Position numbers and translations under genes: made by a program. This document shows, in pieces, positions 24,519-33,291 of a stretch of 37,257 bases of DNA. The first letter of the stretch is position 1; each line of letters starts with the position of its first letter. Below the pieces are notes generated by a model, which was not told where the DNA came from, did not search any database, and saw only the letters and a list, made by a program, of their open reading frames with translations. This DNA comes from Gammaproteobacteria bacterium (GTDB lineage: Bacteria; Pseudomonadota; Gammaproteobacteria; Steroidobacterales; Rariloculaceae), in NCBI GenBank assembly GCA_029243585.1, contig JAQWRR010000108.1:1-37257 (forward strand), given 5' to 3'.

Positions 24519-25412
24519 ATGGACGCATCAGATTTAAATCAAGCCCTTAAAGAAACGGAATCATTGGAAGCATGGGTAGCTTCCGTTAGACAGTTTTTTG
24601 AGTCATATGAGCTGTTTTATGGGCATGGCACAGAAAATCCTTTAGATGAAGCCCATTGGCTTGTTGAAGCGGTCAATCGATACAACCCTGAAAGGCCCAA
24701 TATTTCCATTGCATCAAAACGTGATGCTGTATTCAATATTGCGGTTAAAAGAGTGGGCGAGCGTAGGCCATTAGCCTATTTGTTAAATGAGGCTTGGTTT
24801 GCCGGATTGTCCTTCTACGTTGATGAGCGTGTTTTGATTCCACGATCCCCATTAGCCGAACTTATCGAAAGGCAATTCGCTCCCTGGACTTGTCTTGAGC
24901 CAGGTCACCGTGTGCTAGAAATTGGGACTGGGAGTGGCTGTGTCGCTGTGGCAATTGCTCATCACTGTCCAGGCGTGCTTGTTGATGCTACAGATATTTC
25001 CACCCAGGCACTGGACGTAGCTGCTATAAACGCTAAAGGGTGGGAGCAACAGGTTAAGATTATTGAATCCGATCTTTTTTCTGCTATAAATGGTCAGTAT
25101 CAAATAATAGTTTCTAATCCCCCGTATGTTGCACATGATAGATTGGTGGAATTGCCGATGGAATACCAACATGAGCCGTCTTTAGCTCTCGAAGGAGGTA
25201 CGGATGGACTCAATATTGTCAATCGTTTGTTGCCTCTTGCTGCGGAATATCTAACACCTGATGGACTACTTTTCTTGGAAGTTGGTGAAACTCAGCAGGT
25301 TTTTGACTCATCTCATATAAGGCTGCCCGCAACCTGGTTAGAATTTGACAGAGGGGGAGAGGGGGTTGCTGTATTGACGCGTGAAGAATTGACTGGATAC
25401 TTAGCGGATTAG
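24519..25412 (+). CDS. prmB: Ribosomal protein uL3 glutamine methyltransferase (PrmB/HemK family)
   Basis: SAM-dependent N5-glutamine methyltransferase of ribosomal protein L3. 297 residues from ATG 24519. The N-terminal helical domain is followed by RVLEIGTGSGCVAVAIA (SAM motif I) and the catalytic IIVSNPPYVAHDRL. PrmC is an alternative, but the long N-terminus with LLNEAWFAGLSFYVDERVLIPRSPLAELIE and adjacency to aroC both favour PrmB. The reading frame is open further upstream to a TTG at 24468, but that extension overlaps the divergent SCO gene. AAGGAG lies unusually far (15 bases) from this ATG. Confidence 0.94.
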   Translation: MDASDLNQALKETESLEAWVASVRQFFESYELFYGHGTENPLDEAHWLVEAVNRYNPERPNISIASKRDAVFNIAVKRVGERRPLAYLLNEAWFAGLSFYVDERVLIPRSPLAELIERQFAPWTCLEPGHRVLEIGTGSGCVAVAIAHHCPGVLVDATDISTQALDVAAINAKGWEQQVKIIESDLFSAINGQYQIIVSNPPYVAHDRLVELPMEYQHEPSLALEGGTDGLNIVNRLLPLAAEYLTPDGLLFLEVGETQQVFDSSHIRLPATWLEFDRGGEGVAVLTREELTGYLAD

Positions 25413-25517
25413 TTTGCTTGCTAGCATAGGGTGTAGGGTTATCTAGGGGCAATACAGGTAGCCTTTCGAGTTGACGATTTAGCTATGGATGCCTGTTGAC
25501 CCAAAGGATGGAAATAT

Positions 25518-26621
25518 ATGGCCGGTGATACATTCGGAAAGCTTTTTTCGGTTACTACTTATGGTGAGAGCCATGGACCAAGTATGGGTGGGGTTGTGGA
25601 CGGGTGTCCACCAGGGCTAGAGATATCAGAGGATGATATTCAGGTGGATCTAGACAGAAGACGACCCGGACGTTCTCGCTATGTTACCCAGCGTAAAGAA
25701 CCTGACCAGATTAAAATTCTTTCCGGTGTTTTTGAGGGTATTACGACTGGCACGGCCATTGGTCTAGCAGTAGAAAATGTAGATCAACGTTCCCGAGATT
25801 ACAGCAAGATAAAAGATACCTTTAGACCCGGTCATGCTGATTATACCTATCAGCAAAAGTACGGTATTCGTGATTATCGAGGTGGCGGGCGCGCTTCTGC
25901 TAGGGAGACAGTTATGCGGGTTGCAGCCGGTGCTATTGCCCGTAAATATCTTAAAGATCGATTAGATATTCGTATCCAAGGTTACGTAGCTCAGCTGGGA
26001 CCGCTTGAGCTTGGTGCGAATGATTTAGATGTTGTTAATGACAATCCTTTTTTCTGCGCAGATCCTGCTCGTTTGAGTGAGTTGGAAAGTTTTATGGATG
26101 AGCTTCGTAAGTCAGGAGATTCAATTGGAGCAAGGATTAATATTATTGCCTCCAATGTTCCAGCTGGTTTAGGAGAGCCCGTCTTCGATAAATTAGAAGC
26201 AGCCATGGCCCATGGCATGATGAGTATCAATGCCGTTAAAGGTGTGGAGTTTGGAGATGGGTTTAAGTGTGTTTCACAAAGGGGTAGTGAGCATCGCGAT
26301 GAGATTACACCTGATGGCTTTGCTAAGAATTCTTCTGGAGGTACGTTAGGGGGCATTTCATCAGGGCAGGATATTTTAGTCAGTATTGCTTTGAAGCCTA
26401 CCTCAAGCATCCAGGTAGCCGGTAGCACCGTTGATAAGTCGGGTAGCGCCACGGAGATTGTTACAACAGGACGCCATGACCCCTGCGTGGGGCTACGTGC
26501 AACACCAATTGCAGAGGCAATGTTGGCTTTGACTCTCATGGACCATTATCTTCGTCACCGCGCTCAGAACGCTGATGTAAATTCTGCTACGCCAAAAATT
26601 GGCTCAGAGCAGAAAAACTAA
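25518..26621 (+). CDS. aroC: Chorismate synthase
   Basis: FMNH2-dependent anti-elimination of phosphate from EPSP to chorismate, last common step to aromatic amino acids, folate and quinones. 367 residues, full length. Family signatures: [64 protein letters not shown] and [18 protein letters not shown]. It starts with ATG preceded by AAAGGATGGAA. It follows prmB after 105 bases, a spacing large enough for its own promoter, although I see no convincing one. Confidence 0.98.
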   Translation: MAGDTFGKLFSVTTYGESHGPSMGGVVDGCPPGLEISEDDIQVDLDRRRPGRSRYVTQRKEPDQIKILSGVFEGITTGTAIGLAVENVDQRSRDYSKIKDTFRPGHADYTYQQKYGIRDYRGGGRASARETVMRVAAGAIARKYLKDRLDIRIQGYVAQLGPLELGANDLDVVNDNPFFCADPARLSELESFMDELRKSGDSIGARINIIASNVPAGLGEPVFDKLEAAMAHGMMSINAVKGVEFGDGFKCVSQRGSEHRDEITPDGFAKNSSGGTLGGISSGQDILVSIALKPTSSIQVAGSTVDKSGSATEIVTTGRHDPCVGLRATPIAEAMLALTLMDHYLRHRAQNADVNSATPKIGSEQKN

Positions 26622-26652
26622 TTGATTTTTCTTGGATTAAGTTGGGGCGGTT

Positions 26653-27684
26653 GTGACTAGAACATATGATATTGCGATTGCAGGCGCTACTGGCGCTGTA
26701 GGTGAAGAGCTACTTAAAATTTTGGAAGAACGAAGTTTTCCAGTGAGGAATCTTTTTCCATTAGCCAGTGAGCGTTCTGTGGGGAAAGTAGTTAATTTTC
26801 GAGGTGAAGAATTACCGATTCAGTCACTATACGACTTCGATTTTAGAAAAGTTCAGATAGGGCTGTTTTCTGCCGGTGGCGCAGTTTCAAAAGATATTGC
26901 CCCACGAGCGGCAAAAGCTGGAGCTGTAGTCATCGATAATACCTCGCAGTATCGCTATGATGAGGATATACCTCTAGTGGTTCCGGAGTGTAATGCCTCT
27001 CGTATAGCTGATCACACAAATCGCGGAATTATTGCTAATCCTAATTGCTCTACTATCCAACTAGTTGTTGCTTGTAAACCTATTCAGGACGCAATAGGAA
27101 TAGAGCGTATTAACGTTTCGACTTATCAGTCCGTATCAGGTGCTGGTCGTCTTTCAATGGAGGCACTAACACAGCAAAGCCAGGCCTTACTTACGAAAGG
27201 TAATGCAACAAATAATGTACAAGTAGGTCAGGAAAAACCCATCGCTTTTAATGCGGTACCAAAAATTGGACCACTGCTGGATTCTGGTTATACCCAAGAG
27301 GAGATGAAAATGGTTTGGGAAACTCAAAAGATTTTTGAGGACCCTGACATTAGAGTAAACCCGACTTGTGTTCGGATACCAGTCTATCTTGGACATTCTG
27401 AGGCTGTTCATATTGAGACGCGAACTAAGTTGACGGTTAAAGAAGCCCATGAACTATTAAGCTCAGCACCAGGCGTGACTGTTTTAGATGGTCATGGTCC
27501 TGGAGAATACCCAACTGCCACCACAGAAGCCGCTAATAGTGACGATGTTTTTGTTGGAAGGATTAGAGAGGACATTTCCCATCCAAGAGGACTTAATCTA
27601 TGGGTGGTATCAGACAACCTTCGTAAGGGTGCAGCCCTTAATAGCGTTCAGATTGCAGAGATCCTAGTTAAGGACTATTTATAG
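26653..27684 (+). CDS. asd: Aspartate-semialdehyde dehydrogenase
   Basis: NADPH-dependent reduction of aspartyl phosphate to aspartate semialdehyde, feeding lysine/diaminopimelate, threonine and methionine. 343 residues. NADP-binding GATGAVGEELL near the N-terminus; catalytic Cys132 in NPNCSTIQ; PTCVRIPVYLGHSE contains the substrate-site residues. The intact cysteine separates it from the catalytically dead Usg paralogue that occupies a similar position in some enterobacteria. Start is GTG at 26653; the fold begins at YDIAIAG so no alternative start is likely. It precedes fimV, as in Pseudomonas. Confidence 0.96.
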   Translation: MTRTYDIAIAGATGAVGEELLKILEERSFPVRNLFPLASERSVGKVVNFRGEELPIQSLYDFDFRKVQIGLFSAGGAVSKDIAPRAAKAGAVVIDNTSQYRYDEDIPLVVPECNASRIADHTNRGIIANPNCSTIQLVVACKPIQDAIGIERINVSTYQSVSGAGRLSMEALTQQSQALLTKGNATNNVQVGQEKPIAFNAVPKIGPLLDSGYTQEEMKMVWETQKIFEDPDIRVNPTCVRIPVYLGHSEAVHIETRTKLTVKEAHELLSSAPGVTVLDGHGPGEYPTATTEAANSDDVFVGRIREDISHPRGLNLWVVSDNLRKGAALNSVQIAEILVKDYL

Positions 27685-27761
27685 GCTGGTTTTTATTCAG
27701 CGAACCACGGGTATTATGATTTATGCTATTAGCCTACTGGTATACAGGAGCATAGTCTTAA

Positions 27762-29063
27762 ATGACTAATAGTCCCTTTCTTCTGTTAAGAATGATGGCG
27801 AGTGCCGCCGCATTATCGCTGTTGCCATTTTTAGGATGGACTCTTGATCTTGGAAATATTGAATTAAGGTCTAATCTAAATCAGCCTCTAGAAGCTGATA
27901 TTTTTATTCTTGAGGCAACGCCTGAAGAGATAAGTAATCTTCAGGTGGAGCTTGCACCGCCTGAAACATTTGAACTGTACGGGGTAGATCGACCAGCATT
28001 TCTATCTGAACTCCAATTCCAAATAATTACAGATAATCTTGGTCAGGAGGTCATTCGCATCCTGTCTGAAAGTGATGTTACCTCTCCTTCCACGACTATT
28101 CTGTTAGATGTCACTTGGACAGATGGACAACTGCTTGGCGAGTACATAATTGAATGGCAGACCACGCAATCCCTCGATTTCTATGGTCCCATTAGACAGG
28201 GAGATACTCTTTGGAGTCTGGCTGATTTTCATTTGCCTACAGGCGTCATTGTCAACCAAATGATGATAGCTATGTTCAGGGCTAATCCTGATGCATTCAA
28301 CGGTAATATTAATCTTTTACTGGAAGGGGCTTTATTACGAATCCCAGAGTTGGATGAAGCGAGTCAAATAGATCCAAATGAGGCAACTCAAGAGGCAATT
28401 CAACAGACCCAGGACTGGGAAGAAAATCTAATACAAACAGGATTACGTCTCATACCAGTGGGTGATGAGATGAGCTCTGATGCGGCTGTGATAATTGAGC
28501 TAGAAACGGAAAATACTGTTTTACAGACCGAGTTAGAGGAGACTCAGCGATTACTGAGATTACGGAGTAGTGAACTTGCTGAGCTACAATCACGTATCTC
28601 AGCTATGGAGGATGTTTCTTCAATAGCTGCTAGTCCGGACGGTTCTGATCTAGCTGAGTTAGCGAACGGAACTGATTCTTCTTCTGTATCAAATGTGGTC
28701 AACCCTAACCCAGAGCAATCTACTTTTTTCTCCTGGTTTAATCGTTTTTTGACCTCACCTTTTCTATTGATAGGGATAGGCCTACTTGTATTAGTGGGTT
28801 CAGCGGTTTGGTATCTAAGGCATAGGCAGCGTATCGAGCCGCCTGCAGTAGGAAGTTGGGAGACGCTTGAGGGTCAGTTACAAGATAGTACTTCAGAGGC
28901 TGAAGTGATAGATGTAGCTATGAAGCTTGATCTTGGTAGAGCCTATATTGATATGGGAGATTCGGAGTCGGCGCGTAAGGTTTTAGAAGAGGTTATTGAG
29001 GAAGGCAATCCCATTCAACAGGAGGAAGCTAAGACGCTCCTTGTGGGACTTCTACTTAAATAG
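27762..29063 (+). CDS. Short FimV/HubP-like LysM membrane protein
   Basis: Polar-organiser-type inner-membrane protein; FimV/HubP proteins bind peptidoglycan and position chemotaxis, pilus or chromosome-segregation factors (family knowledge). Domain order in 433 residues: signal peptide (about 1-27, ending near LGWTL); FimV N-terminal domain (LGNIELRSNLNQPLEADI); LysM around 142-195 (PIRQGDTLWSLADFH ... GALLRIP); coiled coil around 245-285 (LETENTVLQTELEETQRLL); one membrane segment (FLLIGIGLLVLVGSAVWYL, about 333-352); and the C-terminal FimV helix pair (VIDVAMKLDLGRAYIDMGD). It is much shorter than Pseudomonas FimV because the long acidic cytoplasmic repeat region is missing. truA follows after 21 bases. 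Confidence 0.9.
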   Translation: MTNSPFLLLRMMASAAALSLLPFLGWTLDLGNIELRSNLNQPLEADIFILEATPEEISNLQVELAPPETFELYGVDRPAFLSELQFQIITDNLGQEVIRILSESDVTSPSTTILLDVTWTDGQLLGEYIIEWQTTQSLDFYGPIRQGDTLWSLADFHLPTGVIVNQMMIAMFRANPDAFNGNINLLLEGALLRIPELDEASQIDPNEATQEAIQQTQDWEENLIQTGLRLIPVGDEMSSDAAVIIELETENTVLQTELEETQRLLRLRSSELAELQSRISAMEDVSSIAASPDGSDLAELANGTDSSSVSNVVNPNPEQSTFFSWFNRFLTSPFLLIGIGLLVLVGSAVWYLRHRQRIEPPAVGSWETLEGQLQDSTSEAEVIDVAMKLDLGRAYIDMGDSESARKVLEEVIEEGNPIQQEEAKTLLVGLLLK

Positions 29064-29084
29064 CCAGATGGTACAAGTTCTGAC

Positions 29085-29852
29085 ATGGCGCGAATAGCCT
29101 TGGGGCTTGAATATGACGGGACTGAGTTTGTGGGTTGGCAGACTCAGCGTTCAGGGCGAAGTATTCAAGATACTATTGCTCAGGCCGTATCTGTTGTAGC
29201 AAACGAAACTGTGCCTATTTTCGGAGCTGGCCGTACAGATGCAGGCGTCCATGCGGCATGCCAAGTTGCACATTTTGATACTAGTGCAGTTCGTACCAAA
29301 CGGGAATGGACGCTAGGCATAAACTCAAGTTTGCCAGATGATATTGTGGTGCATTGGGCAAATGAAGTTGATGATGAATTCGACGCCCGTCGCTCAGCGC
29401 TGTTGAGACGTTATCGTTATCTGATAATGGAGCGAGAAACACGATCAGCCCTTCTCCGCCATCGGACCTGGTGGTTACGGAAGAAGCTGGACAATAATTC
29501 AATGATTTCTGCAGCTTCCAGATTGATGGGTGAGCATGACTTCTCTGCGTTTCGTGCTTCAAGCTGTCAGTCATATTCGCCAATACGCCGACTAGTATCA
29601 GTGGAGATCAATCGAGTTGGGGATTTACTTCATCTTGAATTTACGGCTAATGCGTTTTTACAGCATATGGTTCGCAATCTTGTAGGTGTTTTGGCAGAGA
29701 TTGGTAGTGGTAAAGCTAGTCCTAATTGGGCAGAGGAGGTTCTTAATAGTCGTGATCGAACAAAAGGCGGTGTTACAGCTCCACCCCAAGGTTTATCTCT
29801 TATTGGGGTAACTTATCCGGATAGATACGGTTTTTCTTCTTCGTTTGATTAA
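29085..29852 (+). CDS. truA: tRNA pseudouridine(38-40) synthase
   Basis: Isomerises uridines 38-40 in the anticodon stem of many tRNAs. 255 residues, usual length. Catalytic Asp52 lies in GAGRTDAGVHA; other family segments are ALGLEYDGTEFVGWQTQ, RRYRYLI and FLQHMVRNLVGVLAEIGSGK. It is 21 bases after fimV. Downstream is a 139-base spacer before accD where Pseudomonas-type genomes carry trpF and E. coli carries dedA. Confidence 0.97.
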   Translation: MARIALGLEYDGTEFVGWQTQRSGRSIQDTIAQAVSVVANETVPIFGAGRTDAGVHAACQVAHFDTSAVRTKREWTLGINSSLPDDIVVHWANEVDDEFDARRSALLRRYRYLIMERETRSALLRHRTWWLRKKLDNNSMISAASRLMGEHDFSAFRASSCQSYSPIRRLVSVEINRVGDLLHLEFTANAFLQHMVRNLVGVLAEIGSGKASPNWAEEVLNSRDRTKGGVTAPPQGLSLIGVTYPDRYGFSSSFD

Positions 29853-29876
29853 AGCATTTAAATTTAATAGCTTAAA

Positions 29877-29960
29877 ATGACTATCCTACTGTATTCCTAC
29901 CTTGTAATATTACTAGGCATCACAAAATTATTGGCTTATCCCTTACTATCTTTTCGTTAG
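29877..29960 (+). CDS. Possible 27-residue hydrophobic small ORF between truA and accD
   Basis: ATG at 29877 opens a 27-codon frame encoding MTILLYSYLVILLGITKLLA then YPLLSFR, almost wholly hydrophobic with a basic C-terminus, resembling a single-pass micro-membrane protein. There is no Shine-Dalgarno upstream (AATAGCTTAAA), and AT-rich spacers yield such frames by chance. It could be a leader of accD, which starts 31 bases later, but nothing else supports that. I report it mainly so the gap is described. Confidence 0.12.
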   Translation: MTILLYSYLVILLGITKLLAYPLLSFR

Positions 29961-29991
29961 CATTTTCATTCCATAAATTATTAGGTCATCT

Positions 29992-30852
29992 ATGAGTTGG
30001 TTTGATAAATTAATTTTATCTCGGGTTAAAACCGTGAAACCAAAAAGGACCGTGCCGGAGGGTCTATGGGTCAAATGCATGGGTTGCTCAGCGCAGCTTT
30101 ACAGAGCTGAACTTAAACGTAATCTCTTTGTTTGCCCTAAGTGTCAGCACCATATAAGGATTGGTGCGCGTGAACGCCTAGAGATGTTTCTCGATACCGA
30201 TTCTGGGTATGAGATTGCCGGTAAACTAGAGCCTCTGGATCCTCTGAAGTTTAGAGATAGCAAAAGATATAAAGACCGGTTATTAAAGGCGCAAAGTCAT
30301 ACCGGTGAGAAAGATGCCTTAGTAGTAATGGCTGGTAGTCTTAATTCAATCTCTATAGTAGCAGCAGCCTTTGAGTTTGAGTTTATGGCTGGATCTATGG
30401 GCTCTGTGGTGGGTGAGCGGTTTCGCCGGGCTGTGGATTATTGCCTTGAGTACAGGCGTCCTTTCGTTTGTTTTACGGCTAGTGGGGGTGCGCGAATGCA
30501 GGAGGCACTTTTCTCTTTACTCCAGATGGCTAAGACAAGCGCTGCTTTGGCGGAACTAGCCGAGGCAGAGTTGCCCTATATTTCAGTAATGACAGACCCA
30601 ACTACGGGAGGCGTATCAGCTAGTCTGGCACTCCTTGGGGACATTAATATTGCTGAACCCAATGCTCTGATTGGATTTGCAGGGCCTAGGGTTATTCAGC
30701 AAACGGTTGGAGAAACACTTCCGGAGGGTTTTCAGAGGGCTGAGTTTCTTCTTGAAAAAGGCGCTTTGGATATGATTGTTGATCGACGCAATGCCAGAGA
30801 TGAGATCGCTGGGCTGCTTGCAAAACTCATGGATCGGCCAAACCCTATTTGA
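29992..30852 (+). CDS. accD: Acetyl-CoA carboxylase carboxyltransferase subunit beta
   Basis: With AccA forms the carboxyltransferase that transfers CO2 from biotin-AccB to acetyl-CoA, making malonyl-CoA for fatty acids. 286 residues. N-terminal zinc ribbon Cys29-Cys32 (VKCMGCSA) and Cys48-Cys51 (FVCPKCQHH), followed by the crotonase-like core with [22 protein letters not shown] and [17 protein letters not shown]. The short Shine-Dalgarno (AGG) is weak. The TGA stop overlaps the folC TTG start by three bases (TTGA), so accD and folC are translationally coupled. Confidence 0.97.
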   Translation: MSWFDKLILSRVKTVKPKRTVPEGLWVKCMGCSAQLYRAELKRNLFVCPKCQHHIRIGARERLEMFLDTDSGYEIAGKLEPLDPLKFRDSKRYKDRLLKAQSHTGEKDALVVMAGSLNSISIVAAAFEFEFMAGSMGSVVGERFRRAVDYCLEYRRPFVCFTASGGARMQEALFSLLQMAKTSAALAELAEAELPYISVMTDPTTGGVSASLALLGDINIAEPNALIGFAGPRVIQQTVGETLPEGFQRAEFLLEKGALDMIVDRRNARDEIAGLLAKLMDRPNPI

Positions 30853-32141
30853 ACGCTGATACCCCTATACAGTCATTAACCGTTGAGGACTGGCTCCAAT
30901 GGCTGGAAACATTGCACCCGAAAAAAATTGATATGAGCCTTGATCGGGTAACAACAGTTATAAAGAAACTTTCACTGACAACACCCCCTTACAAAATTAT
31001 TACCATCGGAGGAACTAATGGCAAGGGTTCTTGTGTGGCGTTATTGGAGGGTATTTATCGGGAGGCAGGATTTCAGGTGGGTGCATATAGTTCTCCTCAT
31101 CTTTGGCGTTTTAATGAACGAATTCGTTTTAATGCTATTGATATATCTGATGAGAAACTAATAGATTTATTCTTAGCCATAAATAATGCTCGAGGTAATA
31201 TCACTCTGTCTTATTTCGAGTATGCGACCCTTGCGGCGCTATTGTATTTTTCCTGGTCTGAAGCTGACATAGCACTACTAGAAGTAGGACTTGGTGGTCG
31301 TTTGGATGCGGTTAATGCGGTTGATGCAGATGCTAGTCTTTTGGTGAGCATAGCTATTGATCACCAGGAATGGCTGGGTGAGACTCGAGAGGAAATTGGT
31401 TATGAAAAGGCAGGAATAATGCGTCTTAAAAGACCCACGATTGTCGCTGAGCGTGATTGTCCGAAAAGCATCCTGAATTTTGCAGAACAAGTACAAGCAA
31501 AGGTTAAACGGATAGGCTATGAGTTTGACGGTACAGTGGATAAGACAGGCTGGACATACCATGATCTAAGTTGCAAAAAAGTAGGACTGCCCGTCCCGAA
31601 CTTCGGTGGTGATGAACAGCTAAATAATGCTGCGGGATGTGTAGCCATCGTTGAGTCTTTGCAAAATGAGTTACCTGTTAGCAACGATGCCTTGGTCTCA
31701 GGCTTAAAACATACACGACTAGAAGCACGTGCAGAGATATTAGAAATAGATGGAGTAACATGGATTTTTGATGTTGCTCATAACCCAGCAGCAGCAAGCG
31801 CTCTTTCCAAGGTTTTGGGTCGGTATCCAGTTGATGGAAGGACTCTAGCAATTGTAGCGATAATGGACGATAAGGATTTAATCGGTATCCTAGAGCCAAT
31901 GTTGCCAGAAGTTGATGAATGGTTAGTAACCCAGACTGGTGATGAACGTTCTGCATCTGCTGAGTCACTTAAAGAAGCATTAGGAGAGGGAGTCATTGTT
32001 ATCGCACATCCAGATATTGCTACGGCATGTGAACACGCTAAATATAATGTAAGCGAAGGAGATCGAGTCTTGGTTTTTGGGTCCTTTTATCTGGTAGGCC
32101 CCGCTATGTCGGCGCTTGGGCTATACTTCGGCTCGTCGTAG
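30849..32141 (+). CDS. folC: Bifunctional dihydrofolate synthase/folylpolyglutamate synthase
   Basis: Adds glutamate to dihydropteroate and then to reduced folates. 430 residues, full length. P-loop GGTNGKGSC (54-62), [16 protein letters not shown], and the Mur-ligase-like C-terminal domain with [11 protein letters not shown]. The TTG start is inferred: the first in-frame ATG is well inside the conserved N-terminal helix, and the TTG overlaps the accD stop, a typical coupled arrangement. It is followed 20 bases later by the SPOR protein gene. Confidence 0.96.
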   Translation: MNADTPIQSLTVEDWLQWLETLHPKKIDMSLDRVTTVIKKLSLTTPPYKIITIGGTNGKGSCVALLEGIYREAGFQVGAYSSPHLWRFNERIRFNAIDISDEKLIDLFLAINNARGNITLSYFEYATLAALLYFSWSEADIALLEVGLGGRLDAVNAVDADASLLVSIAIDHQEWLGETREEIGYEKAGIMRLKRPTIVAERDCPKSILNFAEQVQAKVKRIGYEFDGTVDKTGWTYHDLSCKKVGLPVPNFGGDEQLNNAAGCVAIVESLQNELPVSNDALVSGLKHTRLEARAEILEIDGVTWIFDVAHNPAAASALSKVLGRYPVDGRTLAIVAIMDDKDLIGILEPMLPEVDEWLVTQTGDERSASAESLKEALGEGVIVIAHPDIATACEHAKYNVSEGDRVLVFGSFYLVGPAMSALGLYFGSS

Positions 32142-32161
32142 CCGGATAGGCATATTGCCAG

Positions 32162-32764
32162 ATGGAACGGAGTTTAAAGGAACGACTTATTGGTGCTGCG
32201 GTATTAGTAGCATTAGCGGTCTGGTTGATTCCTTGGGTATTAACTGGCCCAGTGTCCACTGTGGGAGTTGATTTTCCAGTAGATTTAGCTTTGCCTGTTG
32301 TTCAGAGCTCTGAAGAGACTCGTACTCAGGTCATAAATATTGATGAGAACCGTGAGCCATCAATATCATCATCCGGAAACAGTGTTGCTAGCGGAATCAA
32401 TCAGCCAGCTGGTTCAACAAGACTTGATGTAACACCGCAACCTGAATTTCAGATAAGCAACGAAAATAGTTCTCAAGAGGAAACGAGTTCTCTTGCTGAA
32501 GAAGAGCAACCCGTCTCTCAAGTTACGGATGAGGACACGTGGGTTGTGCAGGTAGGAAGTTTTGGAGAGTTAGAGAATGCGCAGAGGCAAGTTCAAAGGG
32601 TAGCTACTTATGGTTTTGAAGCTAGTGTTTCCAGTTTTTCAACCAGTGATCGTACTATGTTTAGGGTTAGGATTGGCCCTGCTTCTGCTCGGATTGATGC
32701 CGAAGCCGTTGCTTCCTCCTTAGTGATACATGGGTTTGTTCCTCAGGTTGTAAGCCAGGACTAA
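32162..32764 (+). CDS. SPOR-domain inner-membrane protein (DedD-like)
   Basis: Septal peptidoglycan-binding cell-division accessory protein; SPOR domains bind denuded glycan at the division site. 200 residues: short cytoplasmic start, one membrane segment (LIGAAVLVALAVWLIPWVL, about 9-28), a low-complexity serine/glutamate-rich linker (about 55-123), and a SPOR domain (about 124-200; TWVVQVGSFGELENAQRQV ... FRVRIGPASARIDAEAVA). Position between folC and cvpA is where dedD lies in gammaproteobacteria. I leave the symbol blank because the linker and TM are too variable for a firm assignment. Confidence 0.9.
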   Translation: MERSLKERLIGAAVLVALAVWLIPWVLTGPVSTVGVDFPVDLALPVVQSSEETRTQVINIDENREPSISSSGNSVASGINQPAGSTRLDVTPQPEFQISNENSSQEETSSLAEEEQPVSQVTDEDTWVVQVGSFGELENAQRQVQRVATYGFEASVSSFSTSDRTMFRVRIGPASARIDAEAVASSLVIHGFVPQVVSQD

Positions 32765-32784
32765 AAAAATGCAATGTGTTGTCA

Positions 32785-33273
32785 ATGTCTTGGGTTGATG
32801 TAGTAATTATATTGGGTTGTTTAGCATCTGCTGGTCTTGGCGTTTGGCGTGGGTTCATGAAAGAGGTGCTATCTTTAATAACCTGGCTAGCGGCTATTTG
32901 GCTTGCTTGGCGATTTGCATGGGTTATAGAACCGGCATTGAGTCAATGGGTAGCTGCACCAGAATTAACATTATGGTTAGCCCGATCAGCCATTTTTGTC
33001 ATGATTTTGGCAGTAGGAGGAATATTGTCTTGGTTTATCCGGAAGCTTCTTCTGCATCCTGTATTGAGTGGGACAGATCGACTATTGGGGGCCATATTTG
33101 GGTTAGGACGTGGTGTAATTGTTGTCGGTTTAGCGGTAATTTTACTCAGGTTTTTAGGATTAGAAGAGGATTCTAGGTGGCAAGAAGCAAGATTGAACCT
33201 CTATGGTGATCGTATTGCGGAAAGTATCCTTTATTATGCAGAGTTTGGCAGTAGGTATGCTCAGCAACAGTAA
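32785..33273 (+). CDS. cvpA: CvpA family membrane protein
   Basis: Small inner-membrane protein needed for colicin V export in E. coli and linked to envelope stress tolerance in other species; mechanism unknown. 162 residues with four predicted membrane segments: VVIILGCLASAGLGVW, VLSLITWLAAIWLAW, ARSAIFVMILAVGGILSWF and IFGLGRGVIVVGLAVILL. The frame also opens at GTG 32776, but the ATG at 32785 gives the family's MxWxD start (MSWVDVVIIL). No clear Shine-Dalgarno is visible; coupling with the upstream SPOR gene is possible. purF follows after 18 bases. Confidence 0.94.
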   Translation: MSWVDVVIILGCLASAGLGVWRGFMKEVLSLITWLAAIWLAWRFAWVIEPALSQWVAAPELTLWLARSAIFVMILAVGGILSWFIRKLLLHPVLSGTDRLLGAIFGLGRGVIVVGLAVILLRFLGLEEDSRWQEARLNLYGDRIAESILYYAEFGSRYAQQQ

Positions 33274-33291
33274 TTAATATAGACAAGGCTT

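Noticed and set aside
25991-26539. 182-codon open frame antisense to aroC
   Set aside because: The opposite strand is an unambiguous chorismate synthase; the antisense product has composition typical of a shadow frame and no family features.
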